Shown: positions 50,204 through 58,387 of the stretch, piece after piece
How positions within the stretch are numbered: the first letter of the stretch is position 1
Layout of the letters: each line of letters starts with the position of its first letter
Origin: Chitinophagaceae bacterium
GTDB taxonomy: Bacteria > Bacteroidota > Bacteroidia > Chitinophagales > Chitinophagaceae
DNA: 64,000 nt
Reading direction: 5' to 3'
Assembly: GCA_016787085.1 (NCBI GenBank)
Contig: JAEUVJ010000039.1
Coordinates: forward strand, 1 to 64,000
Program-made: the position numbers and the translations under genes
The notes under the pieces: generated by a model
Databases searched by the model: none
Seen by the model: the letters and a program-made list of their open reading frames with translations, nothing else
Told to the model about the DNA's origin: nothing

Positions 50204-51730
50204 ATGAGTAAAAAAGTAAGGGTTCGTTTTGCTCCAAGTCCCACAGGGGGCCTGCATCTTGGAGGCGTCAGAACAGTGCTGTATAATTACCTTTTTGCCA
50301 AAAAGCATCATGGCGATTTTATTCTTCGTATAGAAGATACCGACCAGGCCCGTTATGTAGCGGGAGCTGAGCAATACATTTTTGATTGCCTGAAATGGGC
50401 CGGACTGGAACCTGATGAAAGCCCTAAACAGGGGGGAGAATATGGCCCTTATCGTCAAAGTGAGAGAAAGGAAATATATCGTCAATATGCAGCGCAACTC
50501 ATAAAAGATGGCCATGCCTATTATGCATTTGACACTCCTGAAGAATTAGAAAAGATGCGGGAGGATTTTAAAACAGAACAAAACCCATCACCACAATATG
50601 ATCATTCCGTCCGTCAGAAAATGCGAAATTCTCTGACCCTGCCGGCTGATGAAGTAAAAAAACTACTGGCCGCAAATACCCGTTATGTCATCCGCATCAG
50701 GATGCCGGAGAATGAGATCGTTTCTTTCTCTGATATGATCCGCGGCGAAGTCAGTTTTGATACGGCTGTAGTGGATGATAAAGTATTGCTGAAAGCTGAC
50801 GGTATGCCTACGTATCACCTGGCCGTAGTAGTGGATGATCACCTGATGAAGATCACCCATGCCTTCCGCGGTGAAGAATGGCTGCCTTCAACCCCTGTAC
50901 ATATTCTGTTATGGAAATATCTTTTCGGCCTGAACAATATGCCTCAGTGGGCTCATCTTCCTTTGATACTTGGTCCCAATGGAAAATTAAGTAAAAGGGA
51001 TGGTGCTAAATATGGTTTCCCTGTCTTTGCCATGAGCTGGACTGACCCAAAAACAGGTGAACTCACCGAAGGATTTAAAGAAAAAGGATTTTTACCGGAG
51101 GCTTTTATCAACCTGCTGGCCTTGTTAGGCTGGAATGACGGAACAGAACAGGAGATCTTCACCAAAGACGAACTGATCGAAAAGTTCTCGATTGAAAGAG
51201 TACACAGCGGCGGAGCAAAGTTTGATTATGAAAAAGCGAAATGGTTCAATCATGAATGGATAAAGAGAAAAGAGGCAGGATATCTGAGGTCTGAAGTCAA
51301 AGATTTGATGACAGGTAAAGGCATTGCTGTGACTGACGATAATATACTTGACAAGATCATTGCCCTGGTAAAAGACCGCTGTACGTTCCTTACCGATTTT
51401 TATGATCAGTCCATTTTCTTTTTCCGATCACCAGAACAATATGACCTTAATGCGGTCAAACCCAAATGGAATGATGCAAAACAACTCTTCTTTGCAGAAC
51501 TGATACGCAACTTCGAACTGAATAATGACTGGGCAGCGCATACACTTGAAAATAATTTTAAAGAGATCGCAGCAGCTAATCATATTAAACCCGGCGATGT
51601 GTTATTACCCTTCCGCATCATGCTGGTAGGGGGGAAATTCGGGCCGGGGGTCTTTGATATAGCCGAAATAATAGGGAAAGAAGAAACCATCATCCGGATA
51701 AAAAAAGCGCTGGAAGCCTTTACCGGTTGA
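50204..51730 (+). CDS. gltX: Glutamyl-tRNA synthetase
   Basis: A 508-residue class I aminoacyl-tRNA synthetase charging tRNA-Glu. The HIGH-type motif is SPTGGLHLGG (about residues 11-20) and the KMSKS-type motif is KLSKRDGA (about 259-266). The GEEWLPSTPVH motif lies at about 223 and the C-terminal anticodon-binding domain is of normal length. ATG 50204 gives the conserved MSKKVRVRFAPSP opening; the frame extends 15 codons upstream without conservation. A -7 element lies almost against the start. It is convergent with the aldo/keto reductase gene, which ends at the next base. Confidence 0.96.
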   Translation: MSKKVRVRFAPSPTGGLHLGGVRTVLYNYLFAKKHHGDFILRIEDTDQARYVAGAEQYIFDCLKWAGLEPDESPKQGGEYGPYRQSERKEIYRQYAAQLIKDGHAYYAFDTPEELEKMREDFKTEQNPSPQYDHSVRQKMRNSLTLPADEVKKLLAANTRYVIRIRMPENEIVSFSDMIRGEVSFDTAVVDDKVLLKADGMPTYHLAVVVDDHLMKITHAFRGEEWLPSTPVHILLWKYLFGLNNMPQWAHLPLILGPNGKLSKRDGAKYGFPVFAMSWTDPKTGELTEGFKEKGFLPEAFINLLALLGWNDGTEQEIFTKDELIEKFSIERVHSGGAKFDYEKAKWFNHEWIKRKEAGYLRSEVKDLMTGKGIAVTDDNILDKIIALVKDRCTFLTDFYDQSIFFFRSPEQYDLNAVKPKWNDAKQLFFAELIRNFELNNDWAAHTLENNFKEIAAANHIKPGDVLLPFRIMLVGGKFGPGVFDIAEIIGKEETIIRIKKALEAFTG

Positions 51731-52720
51731 TCAGCCCTGCTGCTGTATCAGCTTCATTACTTTAGCCAGTTCTTTTTTTCCGAGGTCTTCGATCATCTTT
51801 CTATCCCCCGGATCAAGCCGGAACAAACCCGATGTATTTAATACAGCCTGTGAGGAGGTACGGATACCCGGTATCACTGTAGATACTTCAGGATAACTCA
51901 GCACATAACTCAAAGCCAGTTGCGTTTTGGTACAATTATATTTACTGCACAGCGACCAAACCGGTTGCAGAGCCTTGCCGGCAGCACCTACGACCGCAGG
52001 CACAAGACGGTTCTTACGATGATCATTGTCGGTAAACAAGACTCCTTTATCAAACTTACCGGTCAGCAGACCGAACTGCAAAGGCATCCTTGCTATGACC
52101 CCATAACCTTTTAAGGAAACCTTTTTCACTAAAGGCAAAGCCTTTTGATTAAGTATGTTCAACACTAATTGAAACCCGTTACCGAAACCATACTCACCCA
52201 GATACTCTGCTTCGGCAGACGGCTCAAATGTATTCAGTGACAACCCCCAGTAACGGACCTTTCCCTGTTGCTGCAGTTGCTGCATGGCTTCAATACATTC
52301 CCCCCGTAACAGATGTTCCACCCGGGCAGTATGCAACTGGTAGTAGTCAATCGTTTCCCTTTGCAAGCGTTTTAGGCTTTGCTCACAGGCTCCAATGATG
52401 TATTGTTTTGAATAATCTGCTGTGAATTTTTCATCTCTTGCCACATTACCCACTTTCGTGGCAATGATCATCTTTTTATTCTTCCCGATCGTTTTTCCCA
52501 GCAACTCTTCCGAATGGCCAAGCCCATAAATATCTGCCGTATCAAAAAAATTGACACCCCTCTCAATGGCCGTATGAATTGCTTTGAGGGAAACAGTATC
52601 ATCTGTTTCTCCCCAGCCGATAGCGGTGGAGCCAATCATGGCGCCGCCACCGATGGCCCATGCGCCAAACCCTACCTCGCTCACCAGCAGATCCGTTTTT
52701 CCGAATTTCCTGTACTGCAT
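51731..52720 (-). CDS. Aldo/keto reductase
   Basis: A 329-residue NADPH-dependent oxidoreductase with a TIM-barrel fold. The opening YRKFGKTDLLVSEVGFGAWAIGG, the catalytic Asp-Tyr in FFDTADIYGLGHSEELLG (about 54-71), Lys in IIATKVG (about 80) and His in YYQLH (about 120) are all present, with the C-terminal VIPGIRTSSQ cofactor motif near 282. The substrate cannot be inferred. ATG 52720 is used; the longer frame overlaps the divergent B12-binding gene. The intergenic distance to that gene is about 60 bases. Confidence 0.92.
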   Translation of the reverse strand: MQYRKFGKTDLLVSEVGFGAWAIGGGAMIGSTAIGWGETDDTVSLKAIHTAIERGVNFFDTADIYGLGHSEELLGKTIGKNKKMIIATKVGNVARDEKFTADYSKQYIIGACEQSLKRLQRETIDYYQLHTARVEHLLRGECIEAMQQLQQQGKVRYWGLSLNTFEPSAEAEYLGEYGFGNGFQLVLNILNQKALPLVKKVSLKGYGVIARMPLQFGLLTGKFDKGVLFTDNDHRKNRLVPAVVGAAGKALQPVWSLCSKYNCTKTQLALSYVLSYPEVSTVIPGIRTSSQAVLNTSGLFRLDPGDRKMIEDLGKKELAKVMKLIQQQG

Positions 52721-52781
52721 TATGCAAATTACTAAGCTGTTGCTGAAAGAAATGTAATTTTGATCATACAAGATTGCCGAT

Positions 52782-53189
52782 ATGAACCGACCACTCAGAG
52801 TTTTAGTCGCCAAAGTAGGATTAGACGGTCATGACCGCGGGGCCAAGGTGATCGCCACTGCATTAAGGGATGCCGGTATGGAAGTGATCTATACCGGTCT
52901 GCGCCAAACCCCTGAAATGGTGGTCAATGCCGCCCTGCAGGAAGATGTGGACGCTATCGGCATCAGTATTCTGTCAGGCGCTCATATGACGGTATTTCCC
53001 AAAGTCATCAGCCTGATGAAAGAAAAGGGACTGGATGACGTGTTGCTTACAGGTGGCGGCATCATTCCTGAAGACGATATGGAACTATTAAATAAACAGG
53101 GGGTAGGAAAACTCTTTCCTCCCGGCACTCCTACCGGCGAGATCGCCGGTTATATCACTGAATGGGTGAAAAAACACCGCCCCTTCTAA
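52782..53189 (+). CDS. Stand-alone cobalamin-binding subunit, methylmalonyl-CoA mutase type
   Basis: A 135-residue protein containing only the B12-binding Rossmann-like domain of acyl-CoA mutases. The D-x-H-x-x-G signature is read as [12 protein letters not shown] (about 13-24), with the [10 protein letters not shown] and [11 protein letters not shown] motifs following, and the [12 protein letters not shown] end. The catalytic subunit must be encoded elsewhere. It probably acts with an MCM-type large subunit in propionate or branched-chain metabolism; the enoyl-CoA hydratase 0.4 kb downstream fits acyl-CoA metabolism. A TAATTTTG element (52756-52763) precedes it. Confidence 0.9.
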   Translation: MNRPLRVLVAKVGLDGHDRGAKVIATALRDAGMEVIYTGLRQTPEMVVNAALQEDVDAIGISILSGAHMTVFPKVISLMKEKGLDDVLLTGGGIIPEDDMELLNKQGVGKLFPPGTPTGEIAGYITEWVKKHRPF

Positions 53190-53331
53190 GCCAGCCTGCC
53201 AAACATCTCATCTTCTTTTTTCTGCATTTCATTATACCGATCCTGCCATTCACTAATCTCGCCGGAAACAAAGGAAGGACGCCTGCTATCTTTGCCGCTC
53301 CATTAAAACCTTAGAACGGAGAACATTAACC

Positions 53332-53577
53332 ATGAAACAATTTCTGCTACAGCACCGCAACAGTATATGGGCAAAAGCGCTGTACTCATCTGCCACTGTC
53401 TCACTTTTCATTTATATCATTATCCGCGGCTTTACTTACGACTTCCCCATGTCATGGACGGAAGAAGCCCTGCTCTTTGTAAAAGTTGTCCTGGCAGGCA
53501 CCTTCCTGATGTCGCTGGCCACCATTAGCTGTGCCAGTCTTTATAAAGCCTTTGAAAAGATAAAAAGGCATAAATAA
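53332..53577 (+). CDS. Small two-helix membrane protein of unknown function
   Basis: An 81-residue protein with two hydrophobic segments (about residues 18-34 and 46-66) and a basic C-terminus. I recognise no family. It is followed after 53 bases by the enoyl-CoA hydratase gene and preceded by a 142-base gap after the B12-binding gene. The start ATG 53332 is the only one that includes the first basic segment. Coding character (normal codon use, positive-inside ends) supports a real gene. Confidence 0.6.
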   Translation: MKQFLLQHRNSIWAKALYSSATVSLFIYIIIRGFTYDFPMSWTEEALLFVKVVLAGTFLMSLATISCASLYKAFEKIKRHK

Positions 53578-53630
53578 CCTATAGCATTTACAAACAGGTA
53601 ATGACTATTTTTGAAAAAAAACTGGTCATG

Positions 53631-54404
53631 TACAATACTTTGCTTGTTCAAACAGAAAATGCTATTTGTACCATCATCATTAATCGCCCGGATAAACTCA
53701 ATGCATTGAGCAAGGAGGTTTTTGATGATCTGAACAAAGCACTCGATGAGATATTACCGGATAACGGTATACGATCAGTTATCATAACCGGCGCCGGGTC
53801 AAAGGCCTTTGTAGCCGGCGCTGATATCACAGAATTCAAAGGATTGAATAAAGAACAGGCGAAAGCATTGGCTAAAAGAGGACAGGATACCTTTTCCCGC
53901 ATCGAGAATTCCGACAAACCCATAGTGGCCGCTGTCAATGGCTTTGCCCTTGGCGGTGGTTGTGAACTGGCCATGGCCTGTCACTTCCGCATTGCGTCAG
54001 AGAATGCAAAATTCGGCCAGCCGGAAGTAAACCTGGGCCTGATACCCGGATATGGGGGAACACAACGTCTTGTACATTTGGCAGGAAAAGGCAAAGCACT
54101 GGAACTGCTGATGTCTGCCCATATGATAGATGCCAGCGAAGCAAAACAATATGGGCTGGTGAACTATGTCACTACGGCTGAAAGCTTACTCGAAAGAACA
54201 AAAGAAATACTTGGTATCATCAATGCAAAAGCACCGTTAGCCGTTGCTGGTTGTATCAAAGCAGCCAATGCAGTATTTGATGAAACGAGGGATGGTTACT
54301 CCGTCGAGATAGAAGAATTCGGTAATGCTTTTGCTACAGAAGATATGACCGAAGGCACAACAGCCTTCCTGGAAAAAAGAAAAGCGAATTTTAAAGGACG
54401 ATAG
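53631..54404 (+). CDS. Enoyl-CoA hydratase/isomerase family protein
   Basis: A 257-residue crotonase-fold enzyme. The oxyanion-hole motif AGADITEFK (about 62-70) and NGFALGGGCELAMACHF (about 103-119) are present. Both catalytic glutamates of hydratases are kept: Glu in GGGCELA and Glu in FGQPEVNLGLIPGYGGTQR (about 129-147). Hydration of short-chain enoyl-CoA in beta-oxidation or butanoyl metabolism is likely. ATG 53631 gives the usual start; the reading frame extends 10 codons upstream, and a TATTTTTG motif lies inside that extension, supporting the later start. Confidence 0.92.
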   Translation, partial: YNTLLVQTENAICTIIINRPDKLNALSKEVFDDLNKALDEILPDNGIRSVIITGAGSKAFVAGADITEFKGLNKEQAKALAKRGQDTFSRIENSDKPIVAAVNGFALGGGCELAMACHFRIASENAKFGQPEVNLGLIPGYGGTQRLVHLAGKGKALELLMSAHMIDASEAKQYGLVNYVTTAESLLERTKEILGIINAKAPLAVAGCIKAANAVFDETRDGYSVEIEEFGNAFATEDMTEGTTAFLEKRKANFKGR

Positions 54405-54432
54405 CTATGCTTCGGGCCAATGCACTGCTTTC

Positions 54433-55830
54433 TTAAAATCTGATCACGGCTGTATCTGTCGGAAGTGCCGGCACTGTATATTTTCCCGTATCAATCTGTG
54501 CAGCAGGCAATGCCCGGCGCAGTTCATCCCAATCGCTGCTATTTACACCGGTCTGATATACATAGAGACTTTTCAGACCAGCCAATTTTTGTAATGCCAG
54601 GATACCTTTTATTGTCACTTTTGTCCCCACCACGTTAAGCGACCGTAATTGCATCAATGATTGCAGTTTTACCAATCCTTTATCCGTAATGGGAGTATGG
54701 CTCAGCTGTAACCTTGTAAGCGCCATGCATGCCGCCACGTAGTTCATTGAAGAATCACTTAAAGATGTATTATCCAGTTTCAGCCATATCAATTGCTTTT
54801 TCAATGATACCAGCCATTGCAATACGCTATCTGACACAGAACCAGCTGTCACAAAATTCGCGGATAGGTAATGGCTGTTCTGTGCAACAGGAATGATCAT
54901 TACCCCTGCCTGTCTTAGTTTATTGATAACAGTGAGATCCCCTTCATCAACAGGAGTACCCGGCACATCCGTTGCAGCTTTCTCCGATCCTTCACCGGAT
55001 TGCAGGGAAAGTAAAACCGGTTTTATCTTCTCTGTCCGGGTCAATTCTTTTACTTTCTTATCAAACCCTGCCCCGGTGCTGACCCACCAGTGCAGCAGCA
55101 GCACTTCATTTTCGGTAAGCTGGGGTTTTGCCTTTGGCGGCATATGATCTTCATCTCCCAGCGGAAGAAATATTCTTTTGACCAGTTCGCTTTCATCAGC
55201 CTTTCCCGGGATCAGGACTTTACCACTCTCTCCACCTTTCATCATACTTTCGGGCGAATCTAAACGCAGCTTTCCTTTTTGCTTAACAGCGCTATGACAG
55301 CTATAGCATTTTGCTTCCAGTACAGGCTGAACTATATCGGCATACACAGCCGCTTCTTCAATATCAGGAATAGGTTTAAATGCTGTTTGTTTTTTTTCAT
55401 CCCTGTTAAGGACTGAGGTGAGATAGCCTTCTCCATGAGTTAGCGTACCTCCCAGATGACCGGTGACAGTCACCAGTATAACCAGTATGACCGAAAGCCA
55501 TCTTGCCCATGATTCATTTAATGATAGTTTATATAATACATACAAGATAAAGGAGAATGCAGCCACCAGGATACCGAGCCATTGATGACGTGTGACCAAT
55601 TGCGCATCATATTCTCCGCTTTGGGAAAGAAGATAACCGCTGATACAGGAAGCAACTGCCCCTATCATTCCCCAGAATAAGATGGCCGGAATAACCGGTT
55701 GCAGGAACAGGTAACGGTTCTTTATTGTAAGCCACTGGAACAGGCAGGCCAGCAATAAAATGCCGATGGGAAGATGGACAAGAACGGGATGAAAACGGGC
55801 GATGAGATCAGTTATTGACAACAGCAACAT
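54433..55830 (-). CDS. DUF2231 membrane protein with Planctomycete-type cytochrome c and leucine-rich C-terminus
   Basis: A 465-residue protein. The N-terminal 150 residues hold about four membrane segments of the DUF2231 type (LIARFHPVLVHLPIGILLLA at the start). A Planctomycete cytochrome C (PSCyt1-like) domain follows, with haem motif CYSCH at about 174-178 and HMPPKAKPQLTENE near 232. The last 130 residues have short leucine-rich, N-T-x-L-type repeats (about 325-440). It likely faces the periplasm with a single c-type haem and may relay electrons for the nearby DUF1501/DUF1553 proteins; that is inference. It ends the six-gene minus-strand series. Confidence 0.85.
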   Translation of the reverse strand: MLLLSITDLIARFHPVLVHLPIGILLLACLFQWLTIKNRYLFLQPVIPAILFWGMIGAVASCISGYLLSQSGEYDAQLVTRHQWLGILVAAFSFILYVLYKLSLNESWARWLSVILVILVTVTGHLGGTLTHGEGYLTSVLNRDEKKQTAFKPIPDIEEAAVYADIVQPVLEAKCYSCHSAVKQKGKLRLDSPESMMKGGESGKVLIPGKADESELVKRIFLPLGDEDHMPPKAKPQLTENEVLLLHWWVSTGAGFDKKVKELTRTEKIKPVLLSLQSGEGSEKAATDVPGTPVDEGDLTVINKLRQAGVMIIPVAQNSHYLSANFVTAGSVSDSVLQWLVSLKKQLIWLKLDNTSLSDSSMNYVAACMALTRLQLSHTPITDKGLVKLQSLMQLRSLNVVGTKVTIKGILALQKLAGLKSLYVYQTGVNSSDWDELRRALPAAQIDTGKYTVPALPTDTAVIRF

Positions 55831-55848
55831 GAAGAATGAATAAAATAA

Positions 55849-56775
55849 TTATTGATATCGTTTACGCAGCAATTGCATCATATACACATTGATCGCCCAT
55901 TGATCAGCCAGCGGCTGGCGGGTGTACGGAAGTGTAGGCATGTAGTCAGCCGGGCCAAACTCAGTCAGGATCGTCAGTCTTTCCCCGTTCTTCTTTTTTC
56001 TTTCGGCGATCCTGTCCCACCACCCGAGATGCTTATGAAGAGCAGCTTCCCATTCAGGTGCACGGGGATCATTCACCTGCGGCCCTTCTGCGTGACCGAT
56101 CCTGGCATGAATGTGCTCTGTTCTTTCCAGGGCCATACTCACTGTCTCCGCCTGGTCATCCAGCAGGCTTTCGTGCACGTTGCACCAATGAGATACATCA
56201 AAGGTCAGCTTCATTTCCGGGTACTTTTCCATATACTGGCGGGTAATATGCGCTGCAAACATGATCCTTCCTCTGTGTGTTTCATGACAAATAAGAATGC
56301 CTGTTTCTTTCGAAAGGGCATTTGTATATTCCACAAAGAGCTTGTTATGTTCAAAACTGAAATGATCCCTCCCTGAATGACAGTTGATGTATAAAGGTTT
56401 TTGAACACTGTTATTTGCCGCTTCATTCACGGCTTTTTTAAATGTATCTACATGTTCTTTCCAATCGCTCTGCCAGCCACCCAGGAGAATACCAAGGTCA
56501 AGCGAATGCTTTTTTACAGCCGTAAACAACTCGTCCTGCTCTTTAACAGAGCCCGGCCACCATATCTCGATCCCATCATAGCCTTCTTTTTTGGCAGCAC
56601 CACAAAACTGGTCCATGGTCCCGCTAAAGCCCCAGTTAGTTGCCAGTATTTTCAATTCAAAGTTTTTATTCATACTGAAATCAGGTTTCGGTGAAGATAA
56701 TATGGGTTCAAGAGGATTGGCCATCGCAGTGGCGGCTGAAGCAGTGGCAAGGCGGATAAAATCTTTACGTTTCAA
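55849..56775 (-). CDS. Sugar phosphate isomerase/epimerase-like TIM-barrel protein, exported
   Basis: A 308-residue protein of the xylose isomerase-like TIM-barrel superfamily. The N-terminus (MKRKDFIRLATASAATAMA) is a short hydrophobic signal with Lys-Arg-Lys-Asp-Phe, Tat-like but with only a partial twin-arginine motif. Metal-binding residues are suggested by EIWWPG (about 69), CHETHRGR (about 162-169), TFDVSHWCNVHES (about 190-202) and HARIGHAEGPQV (about 223-234). Substrate unknown. Such proteins often accompany DUF1501/DUF1553 genes, and this one lies 18 bases from each neighbour. Confidence 0.85.
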   Translation of the reverse strand: MKRKDFIRLATASAATAMANPLEPILSSPKPDFSMNKNFELKILATNWGFSGTMDQFCGAAKKEGYDGIEIWWPGSVKEQDELFTAVKKHSLDLGILLGGWQSDWKEHVDTFKKAVNEAANNSVQKPLYINCHSGRDHFSFEHNKLFVEYTNALSKETGILICHETHRGRIMFAAHITRQYMEKYPEMKLTFDVSHWCNVHESLLDDQAETVSMALERTEHIHARIGHAEGPQVNDPRAPEWEAALHKHLGWWDRIAERKKKNGERLTILTEFGPADYMPTLPYTRQPLADQWAINVYMMQLLRKRYQ

Positions 56776-56793
56776 AATGTTTACATAGTGTTT

Positions 56794-58305
56794 TTAAGCA
56801 ATGATATCATGGATAACTTTACCGCTAACATCAGTCAACCTGAATGGCCGGCCCTGGAACGGGTACGTGAATTGCTCATGGTCGAAACCTAATTGATTCA
56901 ATATAGTGGCTTGCATATCGAACGCTTCCACCTTACCACTGACAGGATAATACCCGATCTCATCTGTTTCGCCATAGGTAAATCCTCTCCTGATACCGCC
57001 ACCCGCCATCCAAAGTGTAAAGGCGGCTGTATGATGATCCCTGCCTTTGTATGGATTCTGCTGGCCGTTACGGTTTTCCATCATCGGTGTTCTGCCAAAT
57101 TCACCACCCCATACTACGAGTGTTTCTTCCAGCAATCCTCTTTGTTTCAGGTCAAGGAGCAGCGCCGTAATGGCTTTGTCAATACTGCGGTATTTGTTGA
57201 TCATGCCTACGTTCAGCGCATTGTAAGGGCCATCACCATGTGCATCCCACCCCCAGTCAAACAACTGTACATACCGTACTCCTTTCTCCACCAGTTTTCT
57301 TGCCAGCAGAATGTTATTGGCAAAACAGGATTTGCCGGGCCGGGTGCCATACATTTCATGGATATAGGCAGGTTCATCATTTATATTCATCACTTCAGGC
57401 GCAGCGATCTGCATTCGATAGGCCATTTCATACTGCGAAATACGGGATAGTATTTCCGGGTCATTGTATTCTTCATATTCCTGCTGGTTGGCTTTATTGA
57501 TCGCCTCAATAGAGGCTTTACGGATATCACGGTTCATTCCTTTGGGATCACCGATGAATAATACCGGGTCTCCTTCACTGCGGCATTGCACTCCCTGGTA
57601 CACAGAAGGAAGAAAACCGCTTCCCCAGACACTCTTGCCTGCATCCGGAAAACTGCCCCCGCTTGTCAATACGACAAAACCCGGCAAATTCTGGTTCTCA
57701 GTTCCCAGTCCATACGTCACCCAGCTGCCCATACTTGGCCGTCCTAATCGTGCACTGCCTGTATGAAGTAATAATTGCGCCGGTGCATGATTGAACTGAT
57801 CGGTCGTAACAGCCTTTAAAAAACTTACTTCATCTACTACAGTAGAAAAATGCGGGAGATGTTCACTTACCCAGGCCCTGCTTTCGCCATATTGTGCAAA
57901 CTTAGCCTGGGGGCCGAGCATTTTGGGTACACCCCGGATAAAGGCGAACTGCTTTCCTTCGAGTAATGAACCCGGGCAATCCTGTCCGTCCATCTTCATC
58001 AGCTCGGGTTTATAATCGAACATTTCTAATTGAGATGGCGCCCCGGCCATGTGCAGATAGATCACGCTTCTTGCCTTGCCGGCAAATGGTGGTGATTTAG
58101 GCAGTAAAGGATGTGCCGGGTCAAAAGCGATGGATGACATGACATTCTCCTGTCTCCGGCCGCAGCCGCCGAGTAATGACCCAATAGCCAAAGCACCCAG
58201 ACCCATAGCGCTTTCTCTTAAAAAATGACGCCGGGTATGCATGTGCCTCACGGCATCCTGCGCTTCCCTGAGCAACCGCTGATCATTCAGTTCTTTTTGT
58301 GTCAT
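56794..58305 (-). CDS. DUF1501 protein, Tat-exported lipoprotein
   Basis: A 503-residue alkaline-phosphatase-superfamily (sulfatase-like) protein of the DUF1501 family, abundant in Planctomycetes and Verrucomicrobia. The N-terminus has a twin-arginine RRHFLRES motif (about 26-33) followed by a hydrophobic run and a lipobox-like LLGGC, so export through Tat and lipidation are likely. Conserved parts include LHMAGAPSQLEMFDYKP, FDWGWDAHGD and VVWGGEFGRTP. Enzymatic function is not established. It lies 82 bases downstream of the DUF1553 gene, its usual partner. Confidence 0.9.
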   Translation of the reverse strand: MTQKELNDQRLLREAQDAVRHMHTRRHFLRESAMGLGALAIGSLLGGCGRRQENVMSSIAFDPAHPLLPKSPPFAGKARSVIYLHMAGAPSQLEMFDYKPELMKMDGQDCPGSLLEGKQFAFIRGVPKMLGPQAKFAQYGESRAWVSEHLPHFSTVVDEVSFLKAVTTDQFNHAPAQLLLHTGSARLGRPSMGSWVTYGLGTENQNLPGFVVLTSGGSFPDAGKSVWGSGFLPSVYQGVQCRSEGDPVLFIGDPKGMNRDIRKASIEAINKANQQEYEEYNDPEILSRISQYEMAYRMQIAAPEVMNINDEPAYIHEMYGTRPGKSCFANNILLARKLVEKGVRYVQLFDWGWDAHGDGPYNALNVGMINKYRSIDKAITALLLDLKQRGLLEETLVVWGGEFGRTPMMENRNGQQNPYKGRDHHTAAFTLWMAGGGIRRGFTYGETDEIGYYPVSGKVEAFDMQATILNQLGFDHEQFTYPFQGRPFRLTDVSGKVIHDIIA

Positions 58306-58350
58306 GACAAACAGATTTTATCACATCAGTTTACTATTGAATATCGTTCT

Positions 58351-58375
58351 GTCACCCTGAGCTTGTCGAAGGGTG
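58351..58375. repeat. REP-like palindromic element
   Basis: GTCACCCTGAGCTTGTCGAA followed by GGGTG: a 6-bp stem CACCCT/AGGGTG around an 11-base loop. This exact type of palindrome is familiar as a dispersed extragenic repeat in many bacterial genomes (recollection). It occurs once in this window, between the DUF1553 and DUF1501 genes. Confidence 0.55.
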
Positions 58376-58387
58376 CCAATCGACCAC

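Noticed and set aside
52206..52225. A 20-base stretch identical to 60606-60625
   Set aside because: Both encode a short Glu-Pro-Ser-Ala-Glu-Ala stretch in unrelated proteins (aldo/keto reductase and DUF1553); best explained as chance plus shared codon choice, although a short mobile palindrome cannot be excluded.
56893..57450. A 185-codon plus-strand frame opposite DUF1501
   Set aside because: It is antisense to conserved DUF1501 motifs, with Cys/His-rich translation typical of shadows.
58351..58358. The GTCACCCT of the intergenic palindrome as a Crp/Fnr half-site
   Set aside because: No opposing GTGA at the right spacing; it belongs to the REP-like element.
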